Shown one piece after another: positions 53,217 through 64,000 of a stretch of 64,000 nt of DNA. The stretch lies in NCBI GenBank assembly GCA_023313575.1, contig JAJTTP010000004.1, forward strand, positions 1,860,001 through 1,924,000, given 5' to 3'. The notes beneath the pieces were generated by a model, which searched no databases, was not told the origin of the DNA, and worked only from the letters and a program-made list of their open reading frames with translations. Position numbers and translations under genes: made by a program. Position 1 is the first letter of the stretch, and every line of letters begins with the position of its first letter. The stretch is from Eutypella sp. D-1 (lineage: Eukaryota; Ascomycota; Sordariomycetes; Xylariales; Diatrypaceae).

Positions 53217-54438
53217 GATGGGTAAGGTTGGACAGGTTGCAGAATAAGATCTATGTATGAAATAGGGGGTAGTGATGGGAGAGGGGACTGGATTGGAGGG
53301 AATCAAGGTGGCTTTGCGTAAAAAAAGGGGAGAGTAAGATGAAAAGAAAAGTAGACAGGCGAGATTTGACAGGATCCAGCTTATATACCCACGCAAGGGG
53401 CAGGGGGTCCGATGGAAGCCTAGTCAAAACCGCGTACAATCCTCACAGTGCGGCCACTATTCGGACCTGGGGTATTCTTTTATTCCGGCTCCTGCGAAGC
53501 ACAGAAAAGATGCGGGGTCTTTGGCCCCTGATCCTGTTATCTCGGTCTCCGGCCAGGGACGCCACTTTCTTGAACCGGCATCCTCTTGAAAATTCTTCCA
53601 AGCGCTTGAAAGTCGATGTAGTAACGCAATTACTAGAAGCATACTCGTATATGTATCTTGGTTCTTGCGTGGAATACTTTGAACGTCATTAGAGGCAAGA
53701 ATCAGGAGAATGGAAGCCGTGTGACCCCGTCAGCTCCTCCCCCTTTTTCTTCCCTTTACTACTAGCTGACGAGTCCCACTTATTTATTTATAGTCAGAGG
53801 TGCCCCGTGCGGCCAAGACACCACCGCCGAGACAGCATACGGAAACACATATACCGATCTAGTGGTCGCTTAGGGCTTTAGGTCTGACAGGCTGCCCTCC
53901 CTAGTAGGCGGATTATGAATTATTAGGAGAGTCTTCGGATTTGGTGATGTCTATGCGTTAAACGAAATATACGTCCGGGCTGAATAAGGGAAAGAAGAGG
54001 ATAACATCACATGTGGTAAGACACCAAACCCTGGGATAGGAGTGTTTCCAAATGGCCCAGCCCAGCCTGGTTTCTTTCACCACAAGCACGCAATTCTATT
54101 CACGAGGTACATTTTTTCGAGGGGTCGTGTGTAGTATAGCATCCACATGCACGCAGTACCTATGGACACTTCTTACTCGATAAGCCCCTTTACCCCTGAA
54201 TTGTAGGGCATACTGGAATCGAAGCAGGATGTGTACCTGCCACCCAAAAGACCTACTTCTCTAACTCCTTCGGCCCACGCGAATCCAATACAGAACTGCT
54301 CGGTGTAATTTCTAATTGCATGCCATCAGATAGAATATGTACAAGAAGCTAGTCTAATGCCTGGATCGAGATCAACCTGGTCGCAATGGCACGACTTCTT
54401 ACTATCTACTTATCATTACTACCCTCCTAGTCACCATC
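53217..54438. other. Intergenic region
   Basis: Promoter side of the short-chain dehydrogenase and 3' side of the sulfatase. No gene seen. Confidence 0.6.
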
Positions 54439-56549
54439 CTAGCTCTTTCTGGGCCCGAGACCAAGCTCGTCATCAGTGACCTTACGAGCGGACTCGAGAA
54501 GCTGCTCGTAGGTCGCGTGGCGCTGCTCGGGGGAGCCGGCCGGCTCCTCGTTACGGGGGATCTTAGTGGTGGTGTTGGCTGGGTGATTATCGAAGAAGTC
54601 CATGGTGTTGCGCCAGCGGGAGCCGAGGCCGTCCTCCGCGCCCTCGGGATAGTACGGCCGCTCGTTCTCGATCAGCTGGAGCTTGGCGCACGCGCCGAAG
54701 TGCACGTCGGGCAGCGCGTCGAAGTAGTCGTCGTACGCCGGGTCCAGCGCCCGCCGTAGTGTGTCGATCGCCGGCTCTGACGCCGCGGTTGCGGTCTTCT
54801 TTCCACCTGCCTCGATGAACCCCCCGTCCAGCACTGTCCACGGATTCCGGCAGCTGCGCCCCTCGCAAGATTTGGTGACGAGGAGCAGTCCATTCAGCCG
54901 TGATAGCAATCTCTTGTGCTTCTCATCGGGATTGATCGCCAGGTTGTTTAGTTCATCGGGGTCGTCCTGATGACCTCTGTTAGTTGCGCGAAGTAACAGT
55001 CAACATCTGGAGCAGACCTACGATCGTGTTATAGAGTTCCACCTCGTTGGTGCACCACCGGATGTAGAAATAGGAGAAGTCCTCGCCGGCGATGCGCAGC
55101 GACTTGAAGGTGCTGACCTCGATGCCCAGCCTTTTGTGGTACATGTCCTCGATCGGCATTTCGCCCCACTAGAGGAAGAGTCAGCGCATATCCCCCTCGT
55201 TGGCGTCCGGGCTATTATGGACTCACAAACTCGAGGTTGATGATTTCTTTTGCGTACTCAGAATCCCCGGCCTCGTTCTCGCCGGAGGGGTCGTGCCACT
55301 GCGGTAGGAGGCTGCGGCCGTCGAACTGCTCGGGGAAGTCGGCGGGCTCGACGCCGGCGATCTGGAGGAACGTGGGTGCGAGGTCGACGTGGGTGCCGGG
55401 GAGGCGGGATGTGGCGCCGGCAGGGACGCCAGGGCCGCGGACGACGAAAGGCAGGTTCGCGGATTCGCGGTAGGCAAGGCACTTTCCGGCTGGGATGCGG
55501 TGGTTGCCGATCTGGTAACCATTGTCGGACGTGTAAACGACGTACGTGTTGTCCAGGACCCCGGCCTCGTCGAGGGCCTCAATGACGTCTTCTACCAGCT
55601 CGTCGACGCCCTGCAGAGACTGCAGCCTCCGCCGATGATTAAGGTCCAGGCTCTTCAGCTGGGTCTCGTTGAGTGCTGGGAGCTCCCTCAGCCAGTACCG
55701 CTTCTGGTCCGTGAACTCGTCATTGGGATTGAAATTCTTCGACTGTGGGGCCCCAACGTCGAGGAACGTATCCTGGTGTCTCGCCAGAGGCTCGGGTAGG
55801 CCAACCCCAGGAATGTTGTCTATAGGCATAATTAGCTAAGTTAGGTCTCAAGATGACGGTTTATGCAGTCAATCTAGGGAGAGCTCGTTGAATCGGAACA
55901 CTTAAGGGGTCGGCTTACGAGGTGCCGTAGGCGCAATGCCGTAGAAGAATGGCTTGTCTTTGCTCGCCATGTCTTTTATACGGTTCACCGCCTTGATGTG
56001 CATGACGTCCAGCTGGTGCCAATCGGTGTACTTGACAGGTCTGTCACCATTCCAAGAAAAGAGAGGGTTCTGAAAATCGTACATATAGGGCTCTATCAAC
56101 ATGTCGATGTTCGTCCATCCCTTAGGCACGGGCTTGTTGTAGTTGGCCAAGTTCAGATTATTGATCAGCTTGCCCATGTATTCGGTATGGTAGCCGGCAT
56201 TACCCAGCCAGTGAGGTAGGTAATTCTCGTCCAGGCCAGCAGCCACCCACTTGTCGTAGTTACCGCCCGGTTCCTTGACGTCGGTGATATTCGTGTTGTG
56301 AGCCTGCTGGCCGCGGAGGATGGAAGTTCGGCTGGGGCAGCACTGCGCCGTTGTCGCCCAGTGGTTCGAGAAGCTCGCCCCTTTGCTCACAATCTCTCTC
56401 TGCACAACCTCCATAGTCTCCAGTGACCCCAGGTGAAGGTCCTGGTCGTCCGTAATGATGAACACGATGTTGGGCTTCTGCTGGGCGGTGGCAAGGCCAA
56501 CGCCGAGTAGAGCGGGAAGCAACAGCTTCCTCTGAAGAGTCCACATCAT
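54439..56549 (-). CDS. Secreted sulfatase
   Basis: Four exons, 56549-55919, 55819-55227, 55168-55022 and 54966-54439, give 632 aa with consistent GT-AG junctions. A hydrophobic signal peptide (residues 1-22, ending ATAQ) directs export. NIVFIITDDQD (27-37) supplies the metal-binding Asp pair. The formylglycine motif C-x-P-S-R is present as CCPSR at residues 70-74, with Cys70 the residue to be oxidised. Later metal and substrate segments include YTSDNGYQIGNHR and the THVDLAPTFLQIAG segment of the alkaline-phosphatase-like fold. The protein would hydrolyse sulfate esters outside the cell, for example aryl sulfates or sulfated glycans, as a sulfur or carbon source. The C-terminal 150 residues carry Cys and a DxxxYDDYFDALPD segment usual for long fungal arylsulfatases. 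A second Met at position 2 is an alternative start. Confidence 0.93.
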
Positions 56550-57647
56550 AGCGCTGTGGATATGAAGCTAAAGCGATGGTTGCCAGAAGAGCGAATCGCA
56601 GGTGGCAGGCCGATGTCGATCATTTTATATACCAGCTGCGCCCGGCGATCCTTCTACACGTAAGCATGCTATGCCCCTGGCTCATGGCGTAACTCTCTTC
56701 CCGATCTCGCATCAGGATATAAAATAGCGAACCAGCTACACATATCAGTAAGTTCAGTCAATGAATATGCGATGCTAGGGCGACGTTGTTTAATGGTGTA
56801 CGAAATATGCACAGACTACATCGGCATGTAGGTGAAGCCAGGGGCATGGCATGTCTATGGAACCCATCCTAAGCGCTAATGAGATCTCCGTCTAGGAACT
56901 TACTATTTCCTGATCTAGTAATATGATGTATCTTCCCTCTCAAGGAAGAGATGAGCCGTTCGCCAGAGGCATATGGGTCGCAAATACGCAAGCGGATACC
57001 ACATACCTATATCGGGTAGTAGGATGCAGAGCTGAATCATTATGAGAGGGTGACAGGTTGGGGTAAAGGCCATTAGGCCAAGCCCGAGAGAGAAGGGTGT
57101 CCGTAGATGGATGCATCCATAGCTTTACCCGGCACTCGGCATGTCTGCTCCCCGCGATTGATGGCAAGGTCGCAAGTTCACAAGTTAGCAAGCCGGCTTT
57201 CTCGTAAAAAATGGAGGTCATATTATCCATTATCATTAACTACTCACACTATCCAAGGAGCGTGTGCGGGTTGGGTTAGCGCTCAATCTCTATCGACACA
57301 ATCTCCTGTTTCGGTCGTATCCCCCCTAACCACGTCCTGCCAGTCTAAACTTGTAGGTCGGTCACAATTCATGACGAGGACGCCTCCGTCATTGACACCA
57401 AAGAGATGCCAGTACCGCTAAGGCATGCCGGCCACAATCTTTCTCCTGTTCAAGCTTACCCATGGCCGTAGGATGCTCCCCCTCGCACCGTCCCTCTCGC
57501 CATTTTTTCTTTCATTTCCGGACCCCTGACTTCTGCAACGTAAGATTACATTGACCTCCCGTAATCCTTGATAACTCCGTTACCTTGCTACCCTACCACA
57601 TTGGAGGGTATACCGCGTCCCATGATCCCACATTATCCCCAAGGACC
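56550..57647. other. Intergenic region
   Basis: Contains the sulfatase promoter next to 56549 and the 3' side of the DUF7514 gene. No coding frame is supported. Confidence 0.6.
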
Positions 57648-60227
57648 TTACACGCTTCCCCTCACACCCCTCCGCGCGGAAACCATCTCCATACCCACGC
57701 TACCAGCCGCAGAAGTGCCCGCAGCAGTGCCCGCAGCCCTCTGCGCCTCCAGGACCTCGTCCCAGGTCGGACCGCGATCCAGGTGAGCAGCAGTCTTGCC
57801 GGCACCCGCAGCAGCCGCGCTCATGATTCCGCCAGCCACCGCCCCAGGGACCGCGACCTCCCTCTTCTGCCCCACGAGCCACTGCCGCGTCGCCGACGGC
57901 TTCGGGTTCAGGCTCGGCTTCGCCGCCGGCCCCTCCGTCAGCGCCGGCGGCGCGGTCCCCGCGAACGCGCCTACCGGCGGTGGCGGGAGTACGGGCGTCG
58001 GAGAGGTAGTGGCGGATCCCCCAGCGCTCCTCGCTGCCGCAGCTGAGGATATCGCCGGAGCAGCCCGCGGCGCGGTGCTGTAGGCTTGCGGGACTGGTGG
58101 AGGCAGTAGCGGTTCGGCGGCGTGCACTGGGTACGATGCCCGACGCGCGCTCGGACCCGGCGCCACTGTGGTGGTTACCGCCGGGCCATGGTTGTTGTAG
58201 CTGGTGATCGCGCTGGTGCTGGAGGTAGGGGTGGATGTGGCAGTGGACGTGGAGGCGGATGCCGGCTTGTACCGCCCGGTGCGGTTTTCTGTCTGAGCGG
58301 GTACGTACCGGCCCACGGCGACGGGCGAAGTGGGTCCGCTGCGCCGGCGTTCGCGCTGGTCCTGGTAATCGTCGGTGTGGCGCTCGGGCTGCTGGCGGGC
58401 TTGGTACGCTGGGTTCCGTCGGGCGTGGTGATGGTGGTGGCTGTCGAAGTAATCGCCTCCGTCGCTATGGCGGCGGTCGTAGCCGTGATGGTCCAGCTTC
58501 ACGGCCGCCGGTGTCTTTCCGGCCGTAGCGCGCAGCTCGGCGGCCGCGGCCGCGGCTTCCTCATGACTACTGATACTACTGCGGTCACACTCGTCGGTGT
58601 CGCCGTCGTCGTCATCGATTGTGTGCAGGGTCCCGGTACTGGCGGACGCTGGCACATAGCCACGTAGGCGGCCGGACCGGCTATGCCGTCCGCCTCCCCT
58701 CGCGCTAGCCCGCCTATTCGCACTGTCCTCTTCGGGCCTCCCCGGCTGCACCACGACAGCCGTAGACGAAGTCGAAGAAGACGAACCGCGTAGTCTTTCT
58801 GAGGATCGGGATCTAACCCTTATCCTAGGGGGTGCAAGACAAACGTCAAAGGCTTCCCGCAGCGTCTTCCGCGTCGCGGCGTCATGCCGCGCGGGCAGGA
58901 GGCTGCGAATGAGCGGCCTGGGAAGCGTCTCGGCCAGGCTACTGTTGCTGCTGTTGCTATTCCCCTTCCGGGGCTCCGATGCCGGATCCGGTCCCTCCGT
59001 GGCGATCTTCTCGAGACGCCGAAACTCTTCGTCCGGGTACGCGCGCAGGCACGCGGTTAGGTACCGGGAGAAGCCTTCGGGCGTGAGGCCCGGGACGTGG
59101 GTCCCAGAGCGGATGTCTTCACCGTAGGAGCCGAGATCCGCAGGCACGAGGTAGTACGCGCAGTCGAGGCGACAGTAGAGGTCGGTGATGCGCTCGTTGG
59201 CGTCCTTGGCTTTGCTGCTGAAGACCTCTGAGGTTTGGTGCATGTCATGCGTCAGCGACCAATATCAAACAAACCCGGGAGGGGCGTTATGAGCAGCGCA
59301 GGTCTTAACTACTCATATGGAAGACTTACCAGCGAAGGGCAGAGGCTCCGGGTCGAGGCCCCACCGAGCATAGAAGCAAGCGAGCTTTCGGGGCGTGATG
59401 ACCAAGCCCTTGGGGGGGAATTCCTCAATCTAGATACATCTCACGGTGAGCTTCAATTCCAATCTTTCTTTCCGTACTAGTGCACTTCATGGCTCATGGG
59501 CCGCAACTTACAATGAACTCCGCCAACACCCTCATAAAGCCAGCGGCCCTGGGCGTCGCGCGACCGGCCTCGTCGATCAGGAGGAGTGGGGTGTCCGAGG
59601 GCGAGGCCGCGGTGGCGGCGACCGCAAGCGGGGTTGTGGGACCGGAACCCCCAGCTGCCGTGGGCCTCTTGGCGAAGGCGCGGCGGTCGCTGAACCGGAC
59701 GACGCCTCCGGGCTTCGCGGCGTGGTGCGTAGCGGTTACGACCGTCGGGGCCGGGCCGCGCACCGACCGCGCATCACCCTGCCCTGCCGTCGCCGAAGTC
59801 GTCGTTGTACACGATGACAGGATGGGGCTGGCGGATGGCGAGGAAGACGGCGATGGAGCCGAGGACGCCGAGGTCGAGGACTGATGTTGACAGTTGCACG
59901 GCGGTGTCCCGCGGGTCTTCTCGATGGCTTCAGTGACTTTGAACGGTGTTAGTTCTCATATTTCTGTTCACGCCTCTTGCTGTGTTGTTTGCTTTATTCG
60001 CAAGAATGCATTTGCTTGCCTTCTTCCCTGATCATCCTACGGATTTCATCCAGGAGATCCATGGACGGCGTCAGTGTCCCCGGCTCAGATGTCACCTTAG
60101 CAGGGACGCGGGAGCTGACAGGGCTTCCCGACCCTGGATCTCTGCGCGGCCGCCCGGCGTCGCCTAGTGGGCGAGGTGTTGGCTGGTCATCGTGCTTGGT
60201 ATTACCCTGTTGAGTCTCTCTGGCCAT
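57648..60227 (-). CDS. DUF7514-domain protein with disordered C-terminus
   Basis: Four exons, 60227-60041, 59936-59512, 59429-59330 and 59227-57648, give 763 aa. Introns have donors GTAGGA, GTAAGT and GTAAGT; the first has a textbook AACTAACAC branch point, and phases fit. After a Ser/Pro-rich N-terminus, residues about 178-350 form the DUF7514 domain: LLLIDEAGRATPRAAGFMR, FPPKGLVITPRKLACFY, ITDLYCRLDCAYYLVPADL, and VPGLTPEGFSRYLTACLRAYPDEEFRRLEKI. The remaining 400 residues are Ser/Pro/Ala/Arg-rich, with a His run and basic patches (RSRSSERLRG), and are probably disordered. The family is fungal and uncharacterised; no catalytic motif is evident. The high-GC last exon shows large antisense open frames that are not genes. 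Confidence 0.85.
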
Positions 60228-61482
60228 AATATAGCTAGGTACAACAGCAGCAACCGATGCTATCTAATTCCCGGGTCTCGGCCAAGTATGTGCGGGACTC
60301 AGGCCGTATGATATGCTATTAGAAAGGAAAATTCGGAATGGAGATCGGGAACGTGAGAATAACTAGATAAGCAAGTATTTAAATCCAAAAGTAGGTTAGG
60401 GACAGGACTATACCGGGAAAAAGGAAAAAGGGGTTGGTGGTCCAGAAAGAGTGGCCGACCCAACGCGCCTAAATAGCCCCGGGAAGCGGGATATACTCTT
60501 GGATCTTGATCCATGCAACTAGAAAGGGAGAGGGAGAGAGAAAGTAGGCTGGCGCGAGTTTGGGAAACCACACCATCCCAACATCTCCAACGCCGGCGCG
60601 AGACACCCGTTCGGAAGAGGGACGCATGGCATGGCATGGTACGGCGGCGACGGCGGCGGCAGAGGCGCGGGAGCACAGCAGATTTATGCATGCCGGCGCG
60701 GTGCGGTGCGCGAACCAAAAAGCAGAAAACACACATACTACCCTACCATCCATGACTAACCAGGCCAGCCATGCACATTGCAACCCACCGACGCCTACTA
60801 CCTGCTTGCTGCTGCGCCACGCACCAGATCGGGTAGATCAAGAACTTACTTTTTTGCCTGCTTTGCGTAGGAATACCCGCGCCAGAGGCCACGACATACC
60901 CGCCCGCGCCTACATGTATGTACGTAATTACGTAGGGAAAAGGAGGGAAGGGGTGTCGAGGTAGGGGGGAGTGGTAAACTGTGAGTCAGTTGGTCAGTGG
61001 CCGCCGAATGGGTGGGTGTCCAGATCCCTGAGGAGATTGGGCAGAGATACATATGTATATGCCGCAGTGTTTATCGAGGATCGGGAGGCTATCCCCGGGA
61101 ATACACAAGCGCACAATTACATACTCGAATGAACTGTTATGCAGCCCGCACATATGTATGTGAAAGTCGCCACTATCATAACCTTCCTTCCACATCATCC
61201 TACTCCAGTCTTCTTTCTCATTCCCTGATTTGAAAAACAACGAAAAGAATTTTATACCTGACTCGAGCTAGCTACCTAACTAGAGCTAAAGCTGTCGGAT
61301 GACCCGCGAATGGGAGACAATCGCCCCCAATAAACCACGGCATATAGGTTGCCTCCTGGACAAGGTCCTAGATCGATCTGAGGACGTATCATATTTCAGG
61401 ATCTAAATGTGGCGGCGCGCGGTGAAATGATCGCAAATAGTAGACGTGACCATCCTACCGGGATACGTGTGCTGCAAGGCGA
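60228..61482. other. Intergenic region
   Basis: Upstream region of the DUF7514 gene and 3' side of the Stc1-domain gene. A few CG-rich patches (60580-60720) but no supported gene. Confidence 0.6.
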
Positions 61483-62709
61483 TCACATCGATTCTGAGCT
61501 GCCGGAGCTGTCATAGGTCTCGATAGGCTCCTCGGGCATGCTCGCGAAATTCGGCACCACTTCGAATTTTTTGCGGTTGTCCTGTCAAACGTGTTAGTTC
61601 CCATCTATTGAGAGAGTGTGATAACCTCTTAGAAGACTTACTCCCTTGGCCCAACCGCTGCGGCTCGTCCTAACCGCTCTGTTACGGGGTGCTGTGGGGG
61701 GCTTCCAGCTGTTCTCAGACGCCTCGCCGGTAGTCTTGATGTGCGCATTACCATGCGGGTCGAACGCATTATAAGTTTGTCGCTGCAGTGGACGGGTGTC
61801 CTCGGAGGCGACCGTGGAGCTGGCAAAGCTCTGAATACCTTCACGAGAATCCAGCGAAGCAGCGGAGGATTGGGCGCCGAGGGGGCGGGCGGCAGCATAG
61901 GATCGTCGTGTAGGCTTAGACGTTCCATCATCCGTGGTGGCGGGACCGTAATTGCTTGCTTGATAAGTAGAGTGTGCTCGGTAGGCCGTCCGGGTTTTCT
62001 TGGGGGCACCATCGTCCGACTCATCGGACATGTACGTCTAACTAGCTTTCAGATGCAAGCTCTCATTGAAGGGGGGATATACATACTCTATCCTCTGAAG
62101 CCTCGTCGTCCTCATCGGCTTCGGTGTTACGATGAGTACCTTGAAAAATGCTTCGTCTAACCGACTCCAAGACGCTACCAGCCTCGTCATCATCATCGTC
62201 ATCGTCATCGTCATCGCCGTCGTCGCCATCGTCGTCACTTTCATAATCGTAGTAGTTGCCCTGCTCGGACTGGGAAGAAAGGCCGGCGAGCTCAGCTGGA
62301 GACACAGAGGTGTTCGGGGCAGGACCCGGGGCAACGTCTCCGGGGTAACGCTCCTTCCACTCCGTACATTTGATGCACCACTATCACAAGTTAATAATGC
62401 AATTCTAGCTTCTCTCGTGTGTTTGGAGATACTTACAGCGTCGGGCTGGTTCCGCTGCCTCTTGCTGAAGGCCTCTCGGTGCTTTCTCAGGCCGCAGGGG
62501 CCTTGACACTTGACCTGTGCAAGCTGAGGTCCCGAGTTGTGGGCCTTGCATACCAGGCCAATGTTGGCGCTGGTGATGCCATCATTATCGTGGCGCTTTC
62601 GTTGAGTCCACAGCTTGAGTTGGTTCTGGGAAAACTCGGAGCTGAGCTTCCACTCGCCGCCCACGGCACATTTGAACTTGGGCGGCATGGCGATGGGTCG
62701 GGGTGGCAT
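61483..62709 (-). CDS. Stc1-domain protein
   Basis: Four exons, 62709-62437, 62380-62087, 62037-61642 and 61581-61483, all join in phase 0 (GTAAGT/GTATGT donors, GATAG/TTAG/ACAG acceptors) and give 353 aa. Residues about 12-105 are a Stc1-like zinc-binding domain: FKC14, FSQNQLKLW, C54, KC68QGPC72, AFSKRQRNQPDAWC93IKC96. In fission yeast Stc1 links the RNAi effector complex to the Clr4 H3K9 methyltransferase complex. Filamentous fungi have several proteins with only this domain, mostly unstudied. The middle carries an Asp-rich run of about 20 acidic residues (62187-62240). The rest is Ser/Thr/Arg-rich and looks disordered. The role in heterochromatin is inferred from the domain alone. The Asp run (GAT/GAC repeat) may vary in length. 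Confidence 0.85.
62187..62240 (-). repeat. GAT/GAC repeat encoding a poly-aspartate run
   Basis: Tandem Asp codons (with a few Gly codons) lie within exon 2 of the Stc1-domain gene. This is a coding microsatellite that produces a strongly acidic tract. Confidence 0.85.
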
Positions 62710-64000
62710 CCTGGTGGGTGGTGAGTGGTGGGTGATGCGTGGTGGGCTGTGGAAGGGGTTATTGGAGGGTGAAGATGGATGTTGTAGAAGAAGAATAAGA
62801 GAAAGAAGATGGGACGGGTCAGGTTTTAAGTATGCCGGTAGGTATAGATTCCTAAGTACCTAAGTAGATACCTTAGGTAGGAGGTAGGTAGGTAGCTATG
62901 GTTATGAAGGGGAAGGTGCAAGTGTGGCAGGAAAGGTGTATGAGGTACAAATTACCTAGGTACAGGGAAATGATATGAAGATACCTACCTCTGTACTTAC
63001 TTAAGCACCTACTGAGGCAGTCACTTCCCTATATTTTTATTTCGCTCGAGTTTTCCCAAATCAGCAATCACAATCAATTACTGCGTAATATCGTAACGAA
63101 AGATGATCATTCCAAAGATTAGATCCGATTATATTGTTCTTCTAGCACGATCTACAGCTAGGTGACTATTTGCAGAAACAGTTGCCAAAGAGCCGGAAAA
63201 CAAATCCTCGTCGTTGGTCCGGCATCTCTTGTGTAAGCTACTGAACAAGCGGGGATCCATCGTGGTCTTAGGGCGAGAGCTGATACCTGTATCGTTGAGC
63301 CAGAGATCTCTCGTTACTCTGGCCCAGGGGAACCGGTGCCCCGTGCGAGGGAGAACTACGATGCACAGAGCGCCTTAAACCGTCGCGGATACGTCAGTAT
63401 GGATCAGCTGGGGCTGAGGCAAGGCGAGCGCTTCTGATTTGACCCGAAGGATCTGGAGCCGATTTCCGTCCTGAGGACTGTTTCTGAGGGAAGTGCTGAC
63501 CCTGGCCCAGTGGACTTCATTTGAGACCGTGGCAGGGACTTTTTAAAAATTATGTATTTGCTTACCGGTAGGCCCTCACATGATGTACTTAATCAAGGCT
63601 TCATGCAAAACCACTACATGTCAGTCCATAAGGGCGGGGTTGCAGTGCATGAGGGAAAGAACGTTCGAAGCTACGTTCCTACTTCCTGCCTTCAAATGTG
63701 AATCTCTTAGACCCCCCCCCGTTTTTATTGGAAAGAGCCACTGCCGGAACAGATTACCGTCGTATAACGGAAGGAGATAGACTAATATCTCCTTATGAGA
63801 TCGACTATCGACTCTTCCCTCCTTGCCAACTTCTGCAGCATGCCCCCACGTCCGGCGCGCCTTGCCAAGCTGATCAGCTCAATTGCCTAGTGAGTCATCG
63901 CTGCTCTGCACATGGCCCCTATTATGAGATGGAATGGCGTCTATGGGGATCAAGAGGTGTGTGCGTTGAAAGGTTATTACGAGGACAAGAGGCACTGCTA
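62710..64000. other. Upstream region of the Stc1-domain gene
   Basis: GGTAGGTAGG-type short repeats (62830-62890) and TACCTAGGTA (62953) lie 120-250 bp upstream of the Stc1 start. Beyond this I see no coding frame up to the window edge. Confidence 0.55.

Noticed and set aside
53217..53396. Upstream extension of the short-chain dehydrogenase by 60 codons
   Set aside because: The extension is Ser/Pro-rich with no similarity to the fold; the Met at 53216 directly precedes the Rossmann strand.
54190..54290. Possible tRNA on the minus strand (GCTTCGATTCC resembles a B box)
   Set aside because: The T-stem and acceptor stem do not pair and the candidate anticodon loop lacks U33.
58122..58667. Open frames on the + strand over the DUF7514 last exon
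   Set aside because: They are antisense to a high-GC, Ser/Pro-rich exon and consist of low-complexity Val/Gly/Arg; there is no family support.

Overview
The window is nuclear DNA of a filamentous ascomycete (Pezizomycotina, most likely Sordariomycetes or a close class). The genes are split by short introns of about 37-150 nt with GTRNGT donors, CTRAY branch points and YAG acceptors. Most intergenic spaces are several kb long and carry T/C-rich tracts, G/C homopolymers and a repeated palindrome TACCTAGGTA. The gene families are fungal: DUF6594, DUF7514, Stc1 domain, class X hybrid histidine kinase, and UDP-galactopyranose mutase. No ribosomal, tRNA, plasmid, phage or CRISPR feature was found. 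All exon joins were made by eye from splice signals and reading frame and have no transcript support.

Layout. 1-7.8 kb: no convincing gene. 7.8-9.4 kb (+): proline/glutamine-rich protein with one conserved charged block, resembling fungal proteins annotated as RfeD-type transcription factors. 9.4-14.3 kb: no gene. 14.3-25.5 kb: an accessory-looking block. It holds a disabled secreted-protein gene (-), a gene joining an HExxH metallopeptidase segment to two retropepsin-like domains (-), a DUF6594 membrane protein (+), a shortened RTC5/TLDc-like protein (+), a patch of decayed coding sequence, and a cytochrome P450 (+). A diverged direct repeat of about 350-400 bp brackets the RTC5-like and P450 genes.

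26.6-34.4 kb (-): one very large gene for a class X hybrid histidine kinase of about 2494 aa (pseudokinase, P-loop ATPase, GAF, HisKA, HATPase, receiver). 34.4-39.5 kb: no gene. 39.5-41.0 kb (-): multispanning nucleotide-sugar/triose-phosphate-type transporter. 41.0-49.0 kb: 8 kb without a convincing gene. 49.0-50.9 kb (+): UDP-galactopyranose mutase, head-to-head with the transporter. In Aspergillus the mutase and the UDP-galactofuranose transporter genes are neighbours, so these two probably form the galactofuranose supply pair: cytosolic UDP-Galf synthesis and Golgi import.

52.4-53.2 kb (-): short-chain dehydrogenase of the norsolorinic-acid-ketoreductase-like type. 54.4-56.5 kb (-): secreted sulfatase. 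57.6-60.2 kb (-): DUF7514 protein with a long disordered tail. 61.5-62.7 kb (-): Stc1-domain protein. The last 1.3 kb is the upstream region of that gene with no further gene seen.
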